From: Bacteroidales bacterium Phil12
GTDB lineage: Bacteria; Bacteroidota; Bacteroidia; Bacteroidales; P3
Assembly (NCBI GenBank): GCA_002633275.1
Contig: NWBO01000151.1
Coordinates: 124,001 to 188,000 of the forward strand
Length of the DNA: 64,000 nucleotides
Reading direction: 5' to 3'
Every line of letters starts with the position of its first letter. Positions within the stretch are counted from its first letter, which is position 1. Shown one piece after another: positions 16,374-25,166 of the stretch. The position numbers and the translations under genes are program-made. The notes under the pieces were generated by a model. That model worked only from the letters and a program-made list of their open reading frames with translations, ran no database searches and was not told where the DNA came from.

Positions 16374-17417
16374 TCAAACACCTTTAAGCCAATCCATAGT
16401 ATTAACTCCGTCAGCATAATCCGTAAATATCGGTTTTTGACAAGAGCCGAAACCAACAAAACTGACACCATTAACATTTAACTTCCCATTCATCGCAACG
16501 CATTGCAAAGTATCTTTTTGTTGTTCAATTATAGTTGCGAGGTCTTCAACACTATTGTAATACGAATAATTGACAACGGCAACAGGAGAATATAATTCCT
16601 CGTTTTCTCGCAGCAATATCGGAATTGCCTCGATAAAAGCGATGTTATTCATAATCATAATAGCCTTTTGGTAATCATAATTGTTACGATACTTGTTATG
16701 ATTGATAATATCCGAATATCTCAAAAGGCTTTTGCTTAAAAAAGTAAAATCATAGTTTTGCGGAACAAACAAATGAGAAACACTGCGGCAACCTTGCGAA
16801 AAATAAAGGCAAATATCGTCTTCAAGCCCCGAAATATCATCGTTTTCTGTAATGATTGCAACACTATGTCGGCTCTTTCGGATTATATGTTTAGTGTTTG
16901 AAAAATACTGTTCAAAGACAAGAGAAGAAGAATCGCTGCCGGTGGCAATGACTCCGTGTATATTGTTTTTGTTGTTCAAGGTATCGGGTGAGGTGTAACG
17001 GATTTTGGATTTAATTTCGGGCAGAATGAGAGTTAATCTTTCGAGAAGAAAAGGGATAATGGTCTTGTCGCGGGACGAAAGTTTGATAACGGCATTGCAA
17101 CCTGAGAGCAGCACGCACATAATGTCGTGAAAAGCAACGGCAGGTATGTTGCCCGCACACACGATAAGAATGTTTTTATTTTGTTCAATCGCCGTATTTA
17201 ATTGAAAACCGTGAGCGATGAGTTCGTTTGCCACAAGATTTTTGTCGTTTAGCAAATGGCAAAGATTGTTTAAGGCTGTACGCTGCATGGATTGCAAGAA
17301 CCAAGGGTTTTCTACTTCTGCCCTGTTCATCATTGTACGATAAGGCTCGGCAAACAACCCTTCCCTAATATCATTGCCAAGAATACAAAAGGCGTTTATT
17401 ATATCGTTTATTGTCAT
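16374..17417 (-). CDS. LuxC-like acyl-CoA reductase
   Basis: A 347-residue protein of the LuxC/acyl-CoA reductase family, a branch of the aldehyde dehydrogenase fold that reduces fatty acyl-CoA or acyl-protein to the aldehyde with NAD(P)H. Visible features are the N-terminal motif LIVCAGNIPAVAFHDIMCVLLSG, the nucleotide-binding VIKLSSRDKT, and FSQGCRSVSHLFVP with the likely catalytic Cys. No luciferase genes are present, and its role in this phylum is not clear to me. The -7 box of its promoter lies at the edge of a 21-bp array. Confidence 0.85.
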   Translation of the reverse strand: MTINDIINAFCILGNDIREGLFAEPYRTMMNRAEVENPWFLQSMQRTALNNLCHLLNDKNLVANELIAHGFQLNTAIEQNKNILIVCAGNIPAVAFHDIMCVLLSGCNAVIKLSSRDKTIIPFLLERLTLILPEIKSKIRYTSPDTLNNKNNIHGVIATGSDSSSLVFEQYFSNTKHIIRKSRHSVAIITENDDISGLEDDICLYFSQGCRSVSHLFVPQNYDFTFLSKSLLRYSDIINHNKYRNNYDYQKAIMIMNNIAFIEAIPILLRENEELYSPVAVVNYSYYNSVEDLATIIEQQKDTLQCVAMNGKLNVNGVSFVGFGSCQKPIFTDYADGVNTMDWLKGV

Positions 17418-17469
17418 AATAGTCGTAAATTTTTAATAATATCACACGTTTTACCCGTATGTGTTATTG

Positions 17470-17477
17470 CAAAATTA
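17470..17477 (-). promoter_or_regulatory. -7 box TAATTTTG of the LuxC-like gene, overlapping the array edge
   Basis: CAAAATTA reads TAATTTTG leftwards, 53 nt upstream of the start. Its last bases are the first bases of the array unit (ATTAGTGTTAAAC), so promoter and array overlap. Confidence 0.55.
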
Positions 17478-17555
17478 GTGTTAAACACTATTTCACTGAT
17501 GTTAAACATTAATAAATTAGTGTTAAACATTATTTCAGTGTTATCAGACATTAAT
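17474..17555. repeat. 21-bp phased array (GTTAAAC type)
   Basis: Units beginning GTTAAACACTATTTC, GTTAAACATTAATAA and GTTAAACATTATTTC are spaced 21 nt apart, followed by a degenerate GTTATCAGACATT. It lies between the LuxC-like gene and the LtaS-like gene, both on the minus strand. Confidence 0.85.
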
Positions 17556-17558
17556 TTT

Positions 17559-19394
17559 CTATCTTCTCGCAATATCTTTATATAATGTCTGCAAAAGGAT
17601 TTTTCCGCTTTGTTCGTTAAAGGCGTCAGTGCCAAAAAGACGTTTTTTTACGTCATTATCCCACACGACTATGTCGTTGTCGGTGATAAATCCGAAGCCG
17701 TTGGTAAAAACATAGAATGCGTAGTTTTCGTATTTAGCACCCAAAACATCACGAGAGTAAGTAAAATCATCGGTTGGTAAGTTCATCGCCGACAAAATGG
17801 TCTTGGCAATATCGGTTTGATTAACCAATGTGGTTATTGTTTGCGGAGTTGAGATTACTCCACCCGTGAATAGCATAGGAATATGATACAATTCAGGGTC
17901 TTGTCTATTAAGTTTTTCGGGCGAACTCGAAGCGTGGTCGGCAACCAATACGACCAATGTGTTATTCCATAAAGAGGATTGTTTTAGTTTATTAAGAAAC
18001 TGCCCGAGGCAATCGTCGGTGTAGGCAACGCTATTGACGTATTTATCTTTAAACTTGTGGAAATCTACATCAAAAGGTTCGTGAGAAGAAAGAGTTAATA
18101 ATGTTGTGAAAAACGGTTTTGAAGCATCGTAACCATTTATACGCTTAAAAAGATAGTCAAACATTATCCTGTCATTAACACCCCACTTGCTCATTCGTTC
18201 TTTTGGTGAAAAGGATTTGTAATCTATAACGTTTTTGTAGCCCGAGCCGTAGAAATAACTACGCATATTGGCGAAATTAACATCACCTCCGTAAATCATT
18301 TCGGTATTGTAGTTTGCCTTTGATAAAGTTTTGGCAATGGAAGGCAATGTTGAGGATTTTTCGGGGTATTTTATGATTGACATATCGGGCTGTGCGAGAA
18401 AACCGCTTAACACCGAGACAATACCTCTATCGGTCCTCATACCGTTACTATATGCTCTGTGAAAAGTTATCGATTGCTTGGCGATAGCGTTCAAATTAGG
18501 CGTAACTTCTTTGCCTTCATAAACGGATTTAACACCGTTTGCCGCTCCAATAAATCGTCCCGAAAAACTCTCCAATAATATTACCACCACATTTGGACGT
18601 TTGCTTGTCAGCCAAGCCTCATTGCTTAGTTTATCTTGTTTAAGCAACTGATTAAAACCTTTGATAGCAAAATCGTCATCATAAAAGCGACATTTATCAG
18701 CGAAGTTTTCTTTTTTGGTAAGTGAGTACATCAAGTTAAACTCGGGATTGACGGCTGCAAGGTTTAGGTTTTGGTTGTCGCAATAATAAACCATTCCCAC
18801 GTTTGCCGTTGCTGTTGAAATGCCGCCACGAGTACATACTACAAGAATTGGCAAACAAAGGACAAGAAGCAATGTTGTTAAGGCTTTTTGTAACGCAGTG
18901 TCGGTACGAGATATGTTTGCTAACTTACCTACGGTCTTAATGTAAATGAATAGCATAGGGATAAAGTAGATTGCAAAGCAAAGTAAAAACTTCAAAACAT
19001 CTTTGAAAGTTACACTATTAAGACTTTCCCCGAAATCTCTAAGATAAAAAAGCAAAGTCGTATCGATATGAAAACCCCAATACGAAAACAGCACGCAATC
19101 GACTGCAAAAACTATGGAAAGTAAGGTTAAAATTATTGTGTTGTATATCTTTAATATCCTTTTAAGGTCGAAAGATATAAAGATATGCAACACAAATATC
19201 AATACAGGAATGAAAACAAAATACGCCGCAAAACACCAATCCAACTTCAAACCGTGTGTAATTACCGCTAAGAAATCGGAAAACTTTACGCCTTTAATAG
19301 GATTGAAGAGCATAAACAACGGCTTCTGCACCACAAAACAAAAAATCCAAAAGGCGTAATTCGCTATTAGCGTTGCAAAATATTTTGCTTTCAC
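17559..19394 (-). CDS. LtaS-like membrane sulfatase-fold transferase
   Basis: 611 residues. About five membrane helices occupy the N-terminal ~180 residues, followed by a periplasmic alkaline-phosphatase/sulfatase-fold domain. VVVILLESFSGRF provides the metal-binding Glu, and NGMRTDRGI the Thr nucleophile region, as in LtaS and phosphoethanolamine/phosphoglycerol transferases. VADHASSSPE gives the later metal ligands. It probably moves a phospho-alcohol head group onto lipid or glycan at the cell surface. It starts 14 nt after the Dcp stop and forms an operon with dcp and plsY. The exact donor and acceptor are unknown. Confidence 0.88.
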   Translation of the reverse strand: MKAKYFATLIANYAFWIFCFVVQKPLFMLFNPIKGVKFSDFLAVITHGLKLDWCFAAYFVFIPVLIFVLHIFISFDLKRILKIYNTIILTLLSIVFAVDCVLFSYWGFHIDTTLLFYLRDFGESLNSVTFKDVLKFLLCFAIYFIPMLFIYIKTVGKLANISRTDTALQKALTTLLLVLCLPILVVCTRGGISTATANVGMVYYCDNQNLNLAAVNPEFNLMYSLTKKENFADKCRFYDDDFAIKGFNQLLKQDKLSNEAWLTSKRPNVVVILLESFSGRFIGAANGVKSVYEGKEVTPNLNAIAKQSITFHRAYSNGMRTDRGIVSVLSGFLAQPDMSIIKYPEKSSTLPSIAKTLSKANYNTEMIYGGDVNFANMRSYFYGSGYKNVIDYKSFSPKERMSKWGVNDRIMFDYLFKRINGYDASKPFFTTLLTLSSHEPFDVDFHKFKDKYVNSVAYTDDCLGQFLNKLKQSSLWNNTLVVLVADHASSSPEKLNRQDPELYHIPMLFTGGVISTPQTITTLVNQTDIAKTILSAMNLPTDDFTYSRDVLGAKYENYAFYVFTNGFGFITDNDIVVWDNDVKKRLFGTDAFNEQSGKILLQTLYKDIARR

Positions 19395-19408
19395 TTCTTA
19401 ATATCGTT

Positions 19409-21517
19409 TTATTTAGCGTTTGCAATCATTCCACGTTGCATAAGAAGATATTTAAGTTCGGGCTTCTTTCCTCTAAAACGCAAATACTGTTCGTCTGCAT
19501 CGTTAGTACCACCGTGTGCAAGCACGAAATTTTTGAATTTGTCGGAAACTTGCTTATTGAAGATGTCGCCGGTTTCTTTCCAAGCCATAAAAGCATCGGC
19601 ATCTAACATCTCGCTCCAAGTATAACAGTAATAACCGGCAGAATATCCACCACCAAAGATGTGTGTAAAGTAAGTACTTCTGTAACGTGGAGGTATCTGA
19701 GACGGAAGTTTGATTGCTTGCATTGCTTTGGCCTCAAAATCTTGTAAGTTTATCGTGTCATTAACGCCGATTAAGTGCATCTGCATATCCAACCAAGCGG
19801 CAGCCAACAATTCTGTGAAAATAAATCCTTGATTAAAGGTGCCGGCGGCTTGGATTTTATTTACCAAAGACTGAGGTATGACTTCGCCTTTTTCATTTTT
19901 AGCATAAGTTTTCAAAACTTCGGGTTGCATACACCAATGTTCTGCCAATTGTGAAGGAAGTTCAACGAAATCGGTCGGGACATTAGTTCCTGATGTTGAA
20001 GGATAAGTTCCGTCGGAAAGAAATTCATTGGTTGCGTGTCCCATTTCATGGAATACGGTTGCAACTTCATCGGCTGTAAGTGTCGTCCTGCCATTCTGCT
20101 TTGCGTAATTGAAACAAACCTGAATGATTGGGTCGATGTTTTTACCTTTATATTTATATTGTGGAGTGAATGCAGTACACCATGCTCCACCGCTCTTACC
20201 GTTGCGAACGTAAGCATCAAAGTACAAAATACCTTTATGTTTGCCGTTGGCGTCTTTTACTTCATAAACATCAACGTCATCAGCGTAAGTCTTGACGTTA
20301 TCTAATTTCGTAAAAGTCAAACCATACAAACGTGTGATATTATCAAAACAACCTTTCTTTACATTCTCTATCTCAAAGTAAGGACGTGTCTGTTCTTCGT
20401 CCAAATCATAACGCAGTTTTTTCAACTTCTCGGCGTAATAATACATATCCCAACCTTCAAGTTTTGCGTTTTTCTCGTCTTTGGACAACATATTTTGAAA
20501 TTCTTTTATGTCATTATTGGCTGTCTGAACGGCATACTTTAAACAATAATCCATAATAGAATCCGCTGCCTTCGGTGTTTTTGCCATTCTTTCCTCCAAC
20601 TGCCAAGATGCGAAGTTTTCGTAGCCAAGTATATTCGCCATTTGGGCTCTTAGATGAAGAATTTGCTCGGTTATTTTGTTGTTGTCGTATTGATTTCCAT
20701 TATTACCGCGATTTATTCGTGCTTGGAAAATCTGCTGACGTAGGCTTCTGTTGTCGCTATAAGTCAAAAACGGTAACACACTTGAATTATCCAATGTGAA
20801 AATCCATTTACCCTCTTGCTTTTGTTCCTTAGCCGTCTGTGCAGCATTGTCAATAAGCCATTGAGGTAAGCCTTTCAAATCTTCTTTATTGGTGATAACT
20901 AATTTATAGTTCTTAGTTTCTGCCAAAACATTAGCATTGTATTTGTCATTCAAGGAAACCAATTGTTGATTAACCTCTTTAAGTTGTTTTTTCTTATCTT
21001 TATCCAACAAAGCACCATTGCGAACAAATCTGTCATAAGTTTTCTTCAACAGATGTTGTTGTTCCTCCGAAAGATTTTCTTTACTGCGATTGTCCCAAAC
21101 AGTCTTTATACGATTGAATAGTTTTTCGTTCAAATTAATCTCTGCGTCGTGATTAGCCGTCAAAGGAGAAATTTTTTCTTGCAGGCTCTGTAATTCGTCG
21201 TTGGTATTGCAACCTATCATATTTGCATAAACAAGACTGACTCTTCTAAGTAACGCTCCACTATAATCCAATGCCTCTATCGTGTTGGCAAAAGTTGGTT
21301 TTTCACTATTATTGATTATAGAATCAATCTCTTTGTTATGAATTTTTATAGCCTCAACAAATGCAGGCTCATAGTCCTTTACTTGAATCTTATCAAAAGG
21401 AACAGTCTCAAACGGAGTATCCCATTCCATTAAAAGCGGATTGGTTACTTCCTTGTTGGCACACCCGCCAAAGAATAATACCGCTGCACTACACATTGCA
21501 AATAATGTCTTTTTCAT
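19409..21517 (-). CDS. Peptidyl-dipeptidase Dcp-like M3 metallopeptidase (lipoprotein)
   Basis: A 702-residue M3-family zinc peptidase that removes dipeptides or cleaves short peptides. The zinc motif HEMGH lies near residue 490 (VATVFHEMGHATNEF), with the downstream FVELPSQLAEHW giving the third ligand. The N-terminus MKKTLFAMCSAAVLFFGGC is a lipoprotein signal with Cys19, so it acts in the periplasm. The C-terminal LRFRGKKPELKYLLMQRG is typical of Dcp. It sits between plsY (23 nt upstream) and the LtaS-like gene (14 nt downstream). Confidence 0.94.
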   Translation of the reverse strand: MKKTLFAMCSAAVLFFGGCANKEVTNPLLMEWDTPFETVPFDKIQVKDYEPAFVEAIKIHNKEIDSIINNSEKPTFANTIEALDYSGALLRRVSLVYANMIGCNTNDELQSLQEKISPLTANHDAEINLNEKLFNRIKTVWDNRSKENLSEEQQHLLKKTYDRFVRNGALLDKDKKKQLKEVNQQLVSLNDKYNANVLAETKNYKLVITNKEDLKGLPQWLIDNAAQTAKEQKQEGKWIFTLDNSSVLPFLTYSDNRSLRQQIFQARINRGNNGNQYDNNKITEQILHLRAQMANILGYENFASWQLEERMAKTPKAADSIMDYCLKYAVQTANNDIKEFQNMLSKDEKNAKLEGWDMYYYAEKLKKLRYDLDEEQTRPYFEIENVKKGCFDNITRLYGLTFTKLDNVKTYADDVDVYEVKDANGKHKGILYFDAYVRNGKSGGAWCTAFTPQYKYKGKNIDPIIQVCFNYAKQNGRTTLTADEVATVFHEMGHATNEFLSDGTYPSTSGTNVPTDFVELPSQLAEHWCMQPEVLKTYAKNEKGEVIPQSLVNKIQAAGTFNQGFIFTELLAAAWLDMQMHLIGVNDTINLQDFEAKAMQAIKLPSQIPPRYRSTYFTHIFGGGYSAGYYCYTWSEMLDADAFMAWKETGDIFNKQVSDKFKNFVLAHGGTNDADEQYLRFRGKKPELKYLLMQRGMIANAK

Positions 21518-21540
21518 ATATGTTATGTTTTTATAATTTT

Positions 21541-22254
21541 CTATTTTTTGTCTTTGTCGTCTTGATGTGACGCATTTACCGTCTTTTTGAATTTGAATTT
21601 CGGTTCTTCACCGTTTCTCAACCTCTTTATATTTTTTCTGTGTGTCCAAAGAATAAACAACGCCACCAGTACCGAAAAAATCGCCATCGGTATTGTGATG
21701 TCTTCGTGCTTTGGTAACCAAAGTTTGCTCGTCAAATAAATTATCGGAAACGATACTGCCGCCGCCATTGAACTGACAGAAATATATTTGGTAAGAATAA
21801 AAGTCAATACAAACACACCCAAAACAAAAGGAATGATATTGTTGAACAACCCTATCACGGCTCCAAGCATCGTTGCCACACCTTTGCCACCCTTAAAGCC
21901 TGCAAAAACAGGCAGGGCGTGTCCGACAACCACTATTATCGCAACAGCCAATGAGTAATACGAATAATCGTTCAACCAACCCCAATCTCTAAGAAACGAA
22001 CCGAATACATTGGCAGACAAATACACTGCCGTCCAACCTTTCGCCACGTCCAACGCCAATACTATCAATCCCGGCAACAATCCCAACACTCGTATCGTAT
22101 TGGTTGCCCCTGCATTGTGCGACCCCTCCTTTCTAACGTCCGTTCCGAAGAAACTTTTGCCTATCCAAACAGCCGAAGGAATGCTTCCCAACAGGTACGC
22201 AACCACACAACCTAAAAACAATTGTAACGCTCTGTATATTGTAAATTCAGCCAT
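21541..22254 (-). CDS. plsY: Glycerol-3-phosphate acyltransferase PlsY
   Basis: A 237-residue multi-pass membrane acyltransferase that transfers the acyl group of acyl-phosphate to sn-glycerol-3-phosphate. The three conserved loops are present: GSIPSAVWIGK, GSHNAGATNTIRVLG and GFKGGKGVATMLG. The frame is open to a Met at 22287, but that Met lies only 3 nt beyond a clear -7 box (22285-22292), so the start is taken at 22254 (MAEFTIYRAL). The C-terminal ~25 residues are charged. It leads the plsY-dcp-ltaS-like operon. Confidence 0.94.
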   Translation of the reverse strand: MAEFTIYRALQLFLGCVVAYLLGSIPSAVWIGKSFFGTDVRKEGSHNAGATNTIRVLGLLPGLIVLALDVAKGWTAVYLSANVFGSFLRDWGWLNDYSYYSLAVAIIVVVGHALPVFAGFKGGKGVATMLGAVIGLFNNIIPFVLGVFVLTFILTKYISVSSMAAAVSFPIIYLTSKLWLPKHEDITIPMAIFSVLVALFILWTHRKNIKRLRNGEEPKFKFKKTVNASHQDDKDKK

Positions 22255-22284
22255 ACCAATCAATTTTTTTGTTAAAACATTTTG

Positions 22285-22292
22285 CAAAGATA
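22285..22292 (-). promoter_or_regulatory. -7 box TATCTTTG for plsY
   Basis: TATCTTTG reads leftwards 30 nt upstream of the chosen plsY start. It decides against the upstream in-frame Met. Confidence 0.7.
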
Positions 22293-22410
22293 GTAAATAT
22301 TATCCAACTTTCAGTGTATAAAACCGCAAATCCATAGTCTGAAAATTTTATCGTTTTATTATCAATCGTTTATGCAATAAATGATATAAAAACAATAATC
22401 TCTCATATCG

Positions 22411-22480
22411 CAAAATTAGTGTTTAACACTATTTCAATAGTGTTAAACACTAATTTACTAATCAGGGACACTGAAAAATT
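22411..22480. repeat. 21-bp phased array with 19-bp perfect hairpin
   Basis: It lies between divergent plsY and wbqC. AAATTAGTGTTTAACACTA (22413-22431) pairs perfectly with 22438-22456 around the loop TTTCAA. A third, weaker unit (CAGGGACACTG) follows at 21 nt. This is the strongest single hairpin of the repeat family in the window. The rest of the 323-bp gap (22255-22577) shows only the plsY promoter. Confidence 0.88.
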
Positions 22481-22577
22481 GTTTAGCCTTATTATTTTTA
22501 CCGCATCATTTCAAGATTGAATATTTATACATAAAGCCTGATTTTTACAAATAAAATAAAAGCCGCTATTTAACGTT

Positions 22578-23234
22578 ATGGTGGTTATGAAAGACTTTAA
22601 CAACCTAAAAACCGATGACAATTTAACGATTTCGCACTTGCAGTTTTTCCCTTGTGTGAAACAACTTGCGATGTTTGAAAAGAAAGGAAAAGTAAGCATA
22701 GATGTTTTTGAGAATTTCCCAAAACAAACTTTTAGAAATCGTGCCACAGTGTTGTCTTCGCAAGGTCTTTTGAACATAATCGTACCTGTCAAAAAGAAAA
22801 GTAAAGAAAAGATTTTGACTCGTGATATAGAAATATCTTATAGTGAAAAATGGAATACTGAAGCGTGGCGCACCATTTTTTCTTGCTATGGTAAAAGTCC
22901 GTTTTTCATATATTACGCCGATAAAATCAAGGAAATTCTTTTCCAACAACATACTTATTTAATGGATTTGAACTTCCATATCTTTGAATTTTTGAAACAA
23001 TCCATGCACTTGCACTGCGAATTGTTTTTAACCTCTCATTACATCGAGCGAAAGCAAGACAATTATCGTGAAGCCTTTTTACCAAAAGACAGAATCAAAG
23101 ACGGAGAAAATCTTGCATCGTATTACCAATGTTTTGACGATAAATTCGATTTTCAAACCAATCTTTCGGCTTTGGATTTGTTGTTTAATCTTGGTAACGA
23201 GTCGGGAGAATATCTTAGAAATGCAATCCGATAG
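22578..23234 (+). CDS. WbqC-like family protein
   Basis: A 218-residue cytoplasmic protein of the WbqC family, with the typical opening HLQFFPCVKQLAMF, then RNRATVLSSQGLLNIIVPV and NTEAWRTIFSCYGKSPFFIYY. WbqC genes occur near polysaccharide or lipoprotein-processing genes; their biochemical role is not established as far as I know. Two start codons are possible, 22578 (MVV) and 22587 (MKDF). Its stop lies 20 nt inside the convergent PAP2 gene. It stands alone on the plus strand. Confidence 0.85.
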   Translation: MVVMKDFNNLKTDDNLTISHLQFFPCVKQLAMFEKKGKVSIDVFENFPKQTFRNRATVLSSQGLLNIIVPVKKKSKEKILTRDIEISYSEKWNTEAWRTIFSCYGKSPFFIYYADKIKEILFQQHTYLMDLNFHIFEFLKQSMHLHCELFLTSHYIERKQDNYREAFLPKDRIKDGENLASYYQCFDDKFDFQTNLSALDLLFNLGNESGEYLRNAIR

Positions 23235-24510
23235 TTGTTCCAAACGAAAAAGTTGAAAAAGGTTGCGTGTTACTATCTACTTTCAAGATGGTATGATTGT
23301 AATCGGCGTAAAGACGCAAGAAAACACGCTCATCAGTCCAAATATTAGTGAAAATACCAAAAGAATATTGCAGATGAGTTTGCTTTGGCAAGGTCATATA
23401 AAACTGAATAGTCTTTTGTGCAACGTAAGATAATCCGACAGCAGCACGTATTCCCACAAAAATTCTATGAAACACAGGATAAGAAGCCACTAAACCCATT
23501 TCGGCAGAAGATATATTGAAAAGAGAATCTTCCGCCCACGTCAAATCTTCGTTTTTCAGCCAATAACCATCACTTTTTGTACGAACCGTAAGCCCGATAT
23601 TAGGATTAAAGAAATAAGCACCCTCAACGCCGAAACTACTTCCCGAATGAATGGTGTATTTCATATTGTTGTTGCCTCGCTGCGGGTAATCGTTCAAAGG
23701 AACGTTATATGAAAAATAAAGATTTGCATAATGAGGTTTTTCTTTTAAGAAATCTTCTTTTGAAACAGTGAAAGAATTGTGTGTTTTATTATTAAACCAC
23801 CAATCTGTCAAGTCATACGAAATTTCTGTTGCCAATACACCGATACTTGCACCCGCCATAACATCGTGCATCCAGTGTCTGTTGTTCATAACACGCGAAA
23901 TTCCGACTAAGGTTGCCGCACTAAAACCGGCAATACTTATCCACGGATATTGGTCTTTGTATTCCTTACTCAAAATAGTCGCTCCGACAAAAGCAAAAGC
24001 CGTATGACCGGAGGGAAAAGACTTAAAACCTCCCCAATCGGGTCTTAACTCGGAGTAATTATTCTTAACAATCATCACAGTCGATAATTCCAAAGCGTAA
24101 GATAACAAAACGCTTGCATTAAATTGCTTCCAAGAAGAATGACCATTAAGCCCAAAAGATTTTAATGCGTAAGCAAAAGCCAAAGGAGAGAACTGCAAAT
24201 AATCGTCATAGTGATAACGAAAATTCGGTATTGAACCGTTACGAATTTGTCTGAAATTAATATCTTTATTCTTATACAAAAGAGTATTTAATGCCAAAGG
24301 GACGGCAACGTATGTGGATTGGAATATTGGGGAAGCAAAAAAGGAATTAATTTTATCTGTGTTCGATTTTTCTTTGTGTTGTAAGGAATCAAAAACGAGA
24401 GATGTTTCTTTGTCATTTGCTTTAATCGGAACAGCATAACAAAGAAGCAAAAAAAGAAAGACTGCACAAAAAACATTGCTTATATTTATATGTGCAGTCT
24501 TTTCATTCAT
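23215..24510 (-). CDS. PAP2 phosphatase with C-terminal barrel-like domain
   Basis: 431 residues. After a signal/membrane segment (VFCAVFLFLLLCYAVPIKA), residues ~40-230 carry all three PAP2 acid-phosphatase motifs: KNNYSELRP, PSGHTAF and SRVMNNRHWMHDV. Such enzymes remove phosphate from lipid phosphates such as undecaprenyl pyrophosphate, PGP or lipid A. The remaining ~190 residues look like amphipathic beta strands and end FGTTIGLHF with a terminal Phe, as in outer-membrane barrels. The start is set at 24510, 7 nt after the DUF3127 stop, rather than the in-frame Met 16 codons upstream. The substrate is unknown. Confidence 0.86.
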   Translation of the reverse strand: MNEKTAHINISNVFCAVFLFLLLCYAVPIKANDKETSLVFDSLQHKEKSNTDKINSFFASPIFQSTYVAVPLALNTLLYKNKDINFRQIRNGSIPNFRYHYDDYLQFSPLAFAYALKSFGLNGHSSWKQFNASVLLSYALELSTVMIVKNNYSELRPDWGGFKSFPSGHTAFAFVGATILSKEYKDQYPWISIAGFSAATLVGISRVMNNRHWMHDVMAGASIGVLATEISYDLTDWWFNNKTHNSFTVSKEDFLKEKPHYANLYFSYNVPLNDYPQRGNNNMKYTIHSGSSFGVEGAYFFNPNIGLTVRTKSDGYWLKNEDLTWAEDSLFNISSAEMGLVASYPVFHRIFVGIRAAVGLSYVAQKTIQFYMTLPKQTHLQYSFGIFTNIWTDERVFLRLYADYNHTILKVDSNTQPFSTFSFGTTIGLHF

Positions 24511-24517
24511 CGATATA

Positions 24518-25018
24518 TTAGAATGGTAAATCGTCCGAATCTTCCGCAGGAATTTCATTTTCTATCGTGCCGTTCGTAGGTTGATTGCTAATAGGCGGCT
24601 GTTGATATGTAGGTTGAGGCTGTGGAGCAGGCTGTTGCATTTGAGTTGGTTGGGAAGCGTATGGTTGTTGTGAAAACTGAGGTTGCCCCATAGGCTGTTG
24701 AGCGTATGGTTGTGAGTATTGAGGGTATGGTTGTTGCGGTGTAGCAGAAGCAAATGTGGCAAAATCGTTGCAACGACAATCAGTATACCAACGTTCGTTA
24801 TATTCTCTTGATTCGATAGTGAATGTTATTTTTACGGTTGTACCCAAAGGCAGATTTTTCAATGCAGTCAATCTATCTTCGCCCCATACCGAAAACGCTA
24901 TCTTACGAGGAAACTGTTCCTCTGTATCTATCACAAATCCGCCTCTTGCCCATGGTCCTCTTGCTGACTCTCCTCTTGTTTCGGGCAATAACAAAATTAA
25001 TTTTCCTATTATTTCCAT
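24518..25018 (-). CDS. DUF3127 (SSB-like) protein with DDLPF tip
   Basis: 166 residues. The N-terminal ~85 residues fit the DUF3127 family, a single-stranded-DNA-binding-like OB fold (MEIIGKLILLLPETRG, FVIDTEEQFPRKIAFSVWG, YNERWYTDCRCND). A Gln/Pro-rich linker (PYPQYSQPYAQQPMG and similar) follows, ending in SDDLPF, the acidic tip by which bacterial SSBs recruit repair and replication proteins. The overall layout of OB domain, disordered linker and acidic tip is that of SSB. DNA binding is inferred. It is cotranscribed with the PAP2 gene 7 nt downstream. Confidence 0.85.
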   Translation of the reverse strand: MEIIGKLILLLPETRGESARGPWARGGFVIDTEEQFPRKIAFSVWGEDRLTALKNLPLGTTVKITFTIESREYNERWYTDCRCNDFATFASATPQQPYPQYSQPYAQQPMGQPQFSQQPYASQPTQMQQPAPQPQPTYQQPPISNQPTNGTIENEIPAEDSDDLPF

Positions 25019-25082
25019 TTTATTTTTTGTTTTTATCTTTATACTACACTATCTACCCTTGTAAATAATGTGTGATTTGAGA

Positions 25083-25150
25083 GAATTAGTGTTTAACACT
25101 AATTTGCCGATGTTTAACATTATTTTATCAGTGTTAAACACTAATTCAGC
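25083..25150. repeat. 21-bp phased array with 17-bp inverted ends
   Basis: Three units (GTTTAACACTAATTT, GTTTAACATTATTTT, GTTAAACACTAATTC) at exact 21-nt spacing between the DUF3127 gene and the S9C peptidase, both on the minus strand. The outer units pair perfectly (25083-25099 with 25131-25147). The left flank TGTGTGAT recurs beside the array at 62344 and, as TATGTGAT, the one at 36582. Confidence 0.87.
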
Positions 25151-25166
25151 CAAATCATTATTTATT

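Noticed and set aside
22255-22287. Longer plsY start
   Set aside because: The Met is only 3 nt past the -7 box; the start at 22254 is normal for PlsY.
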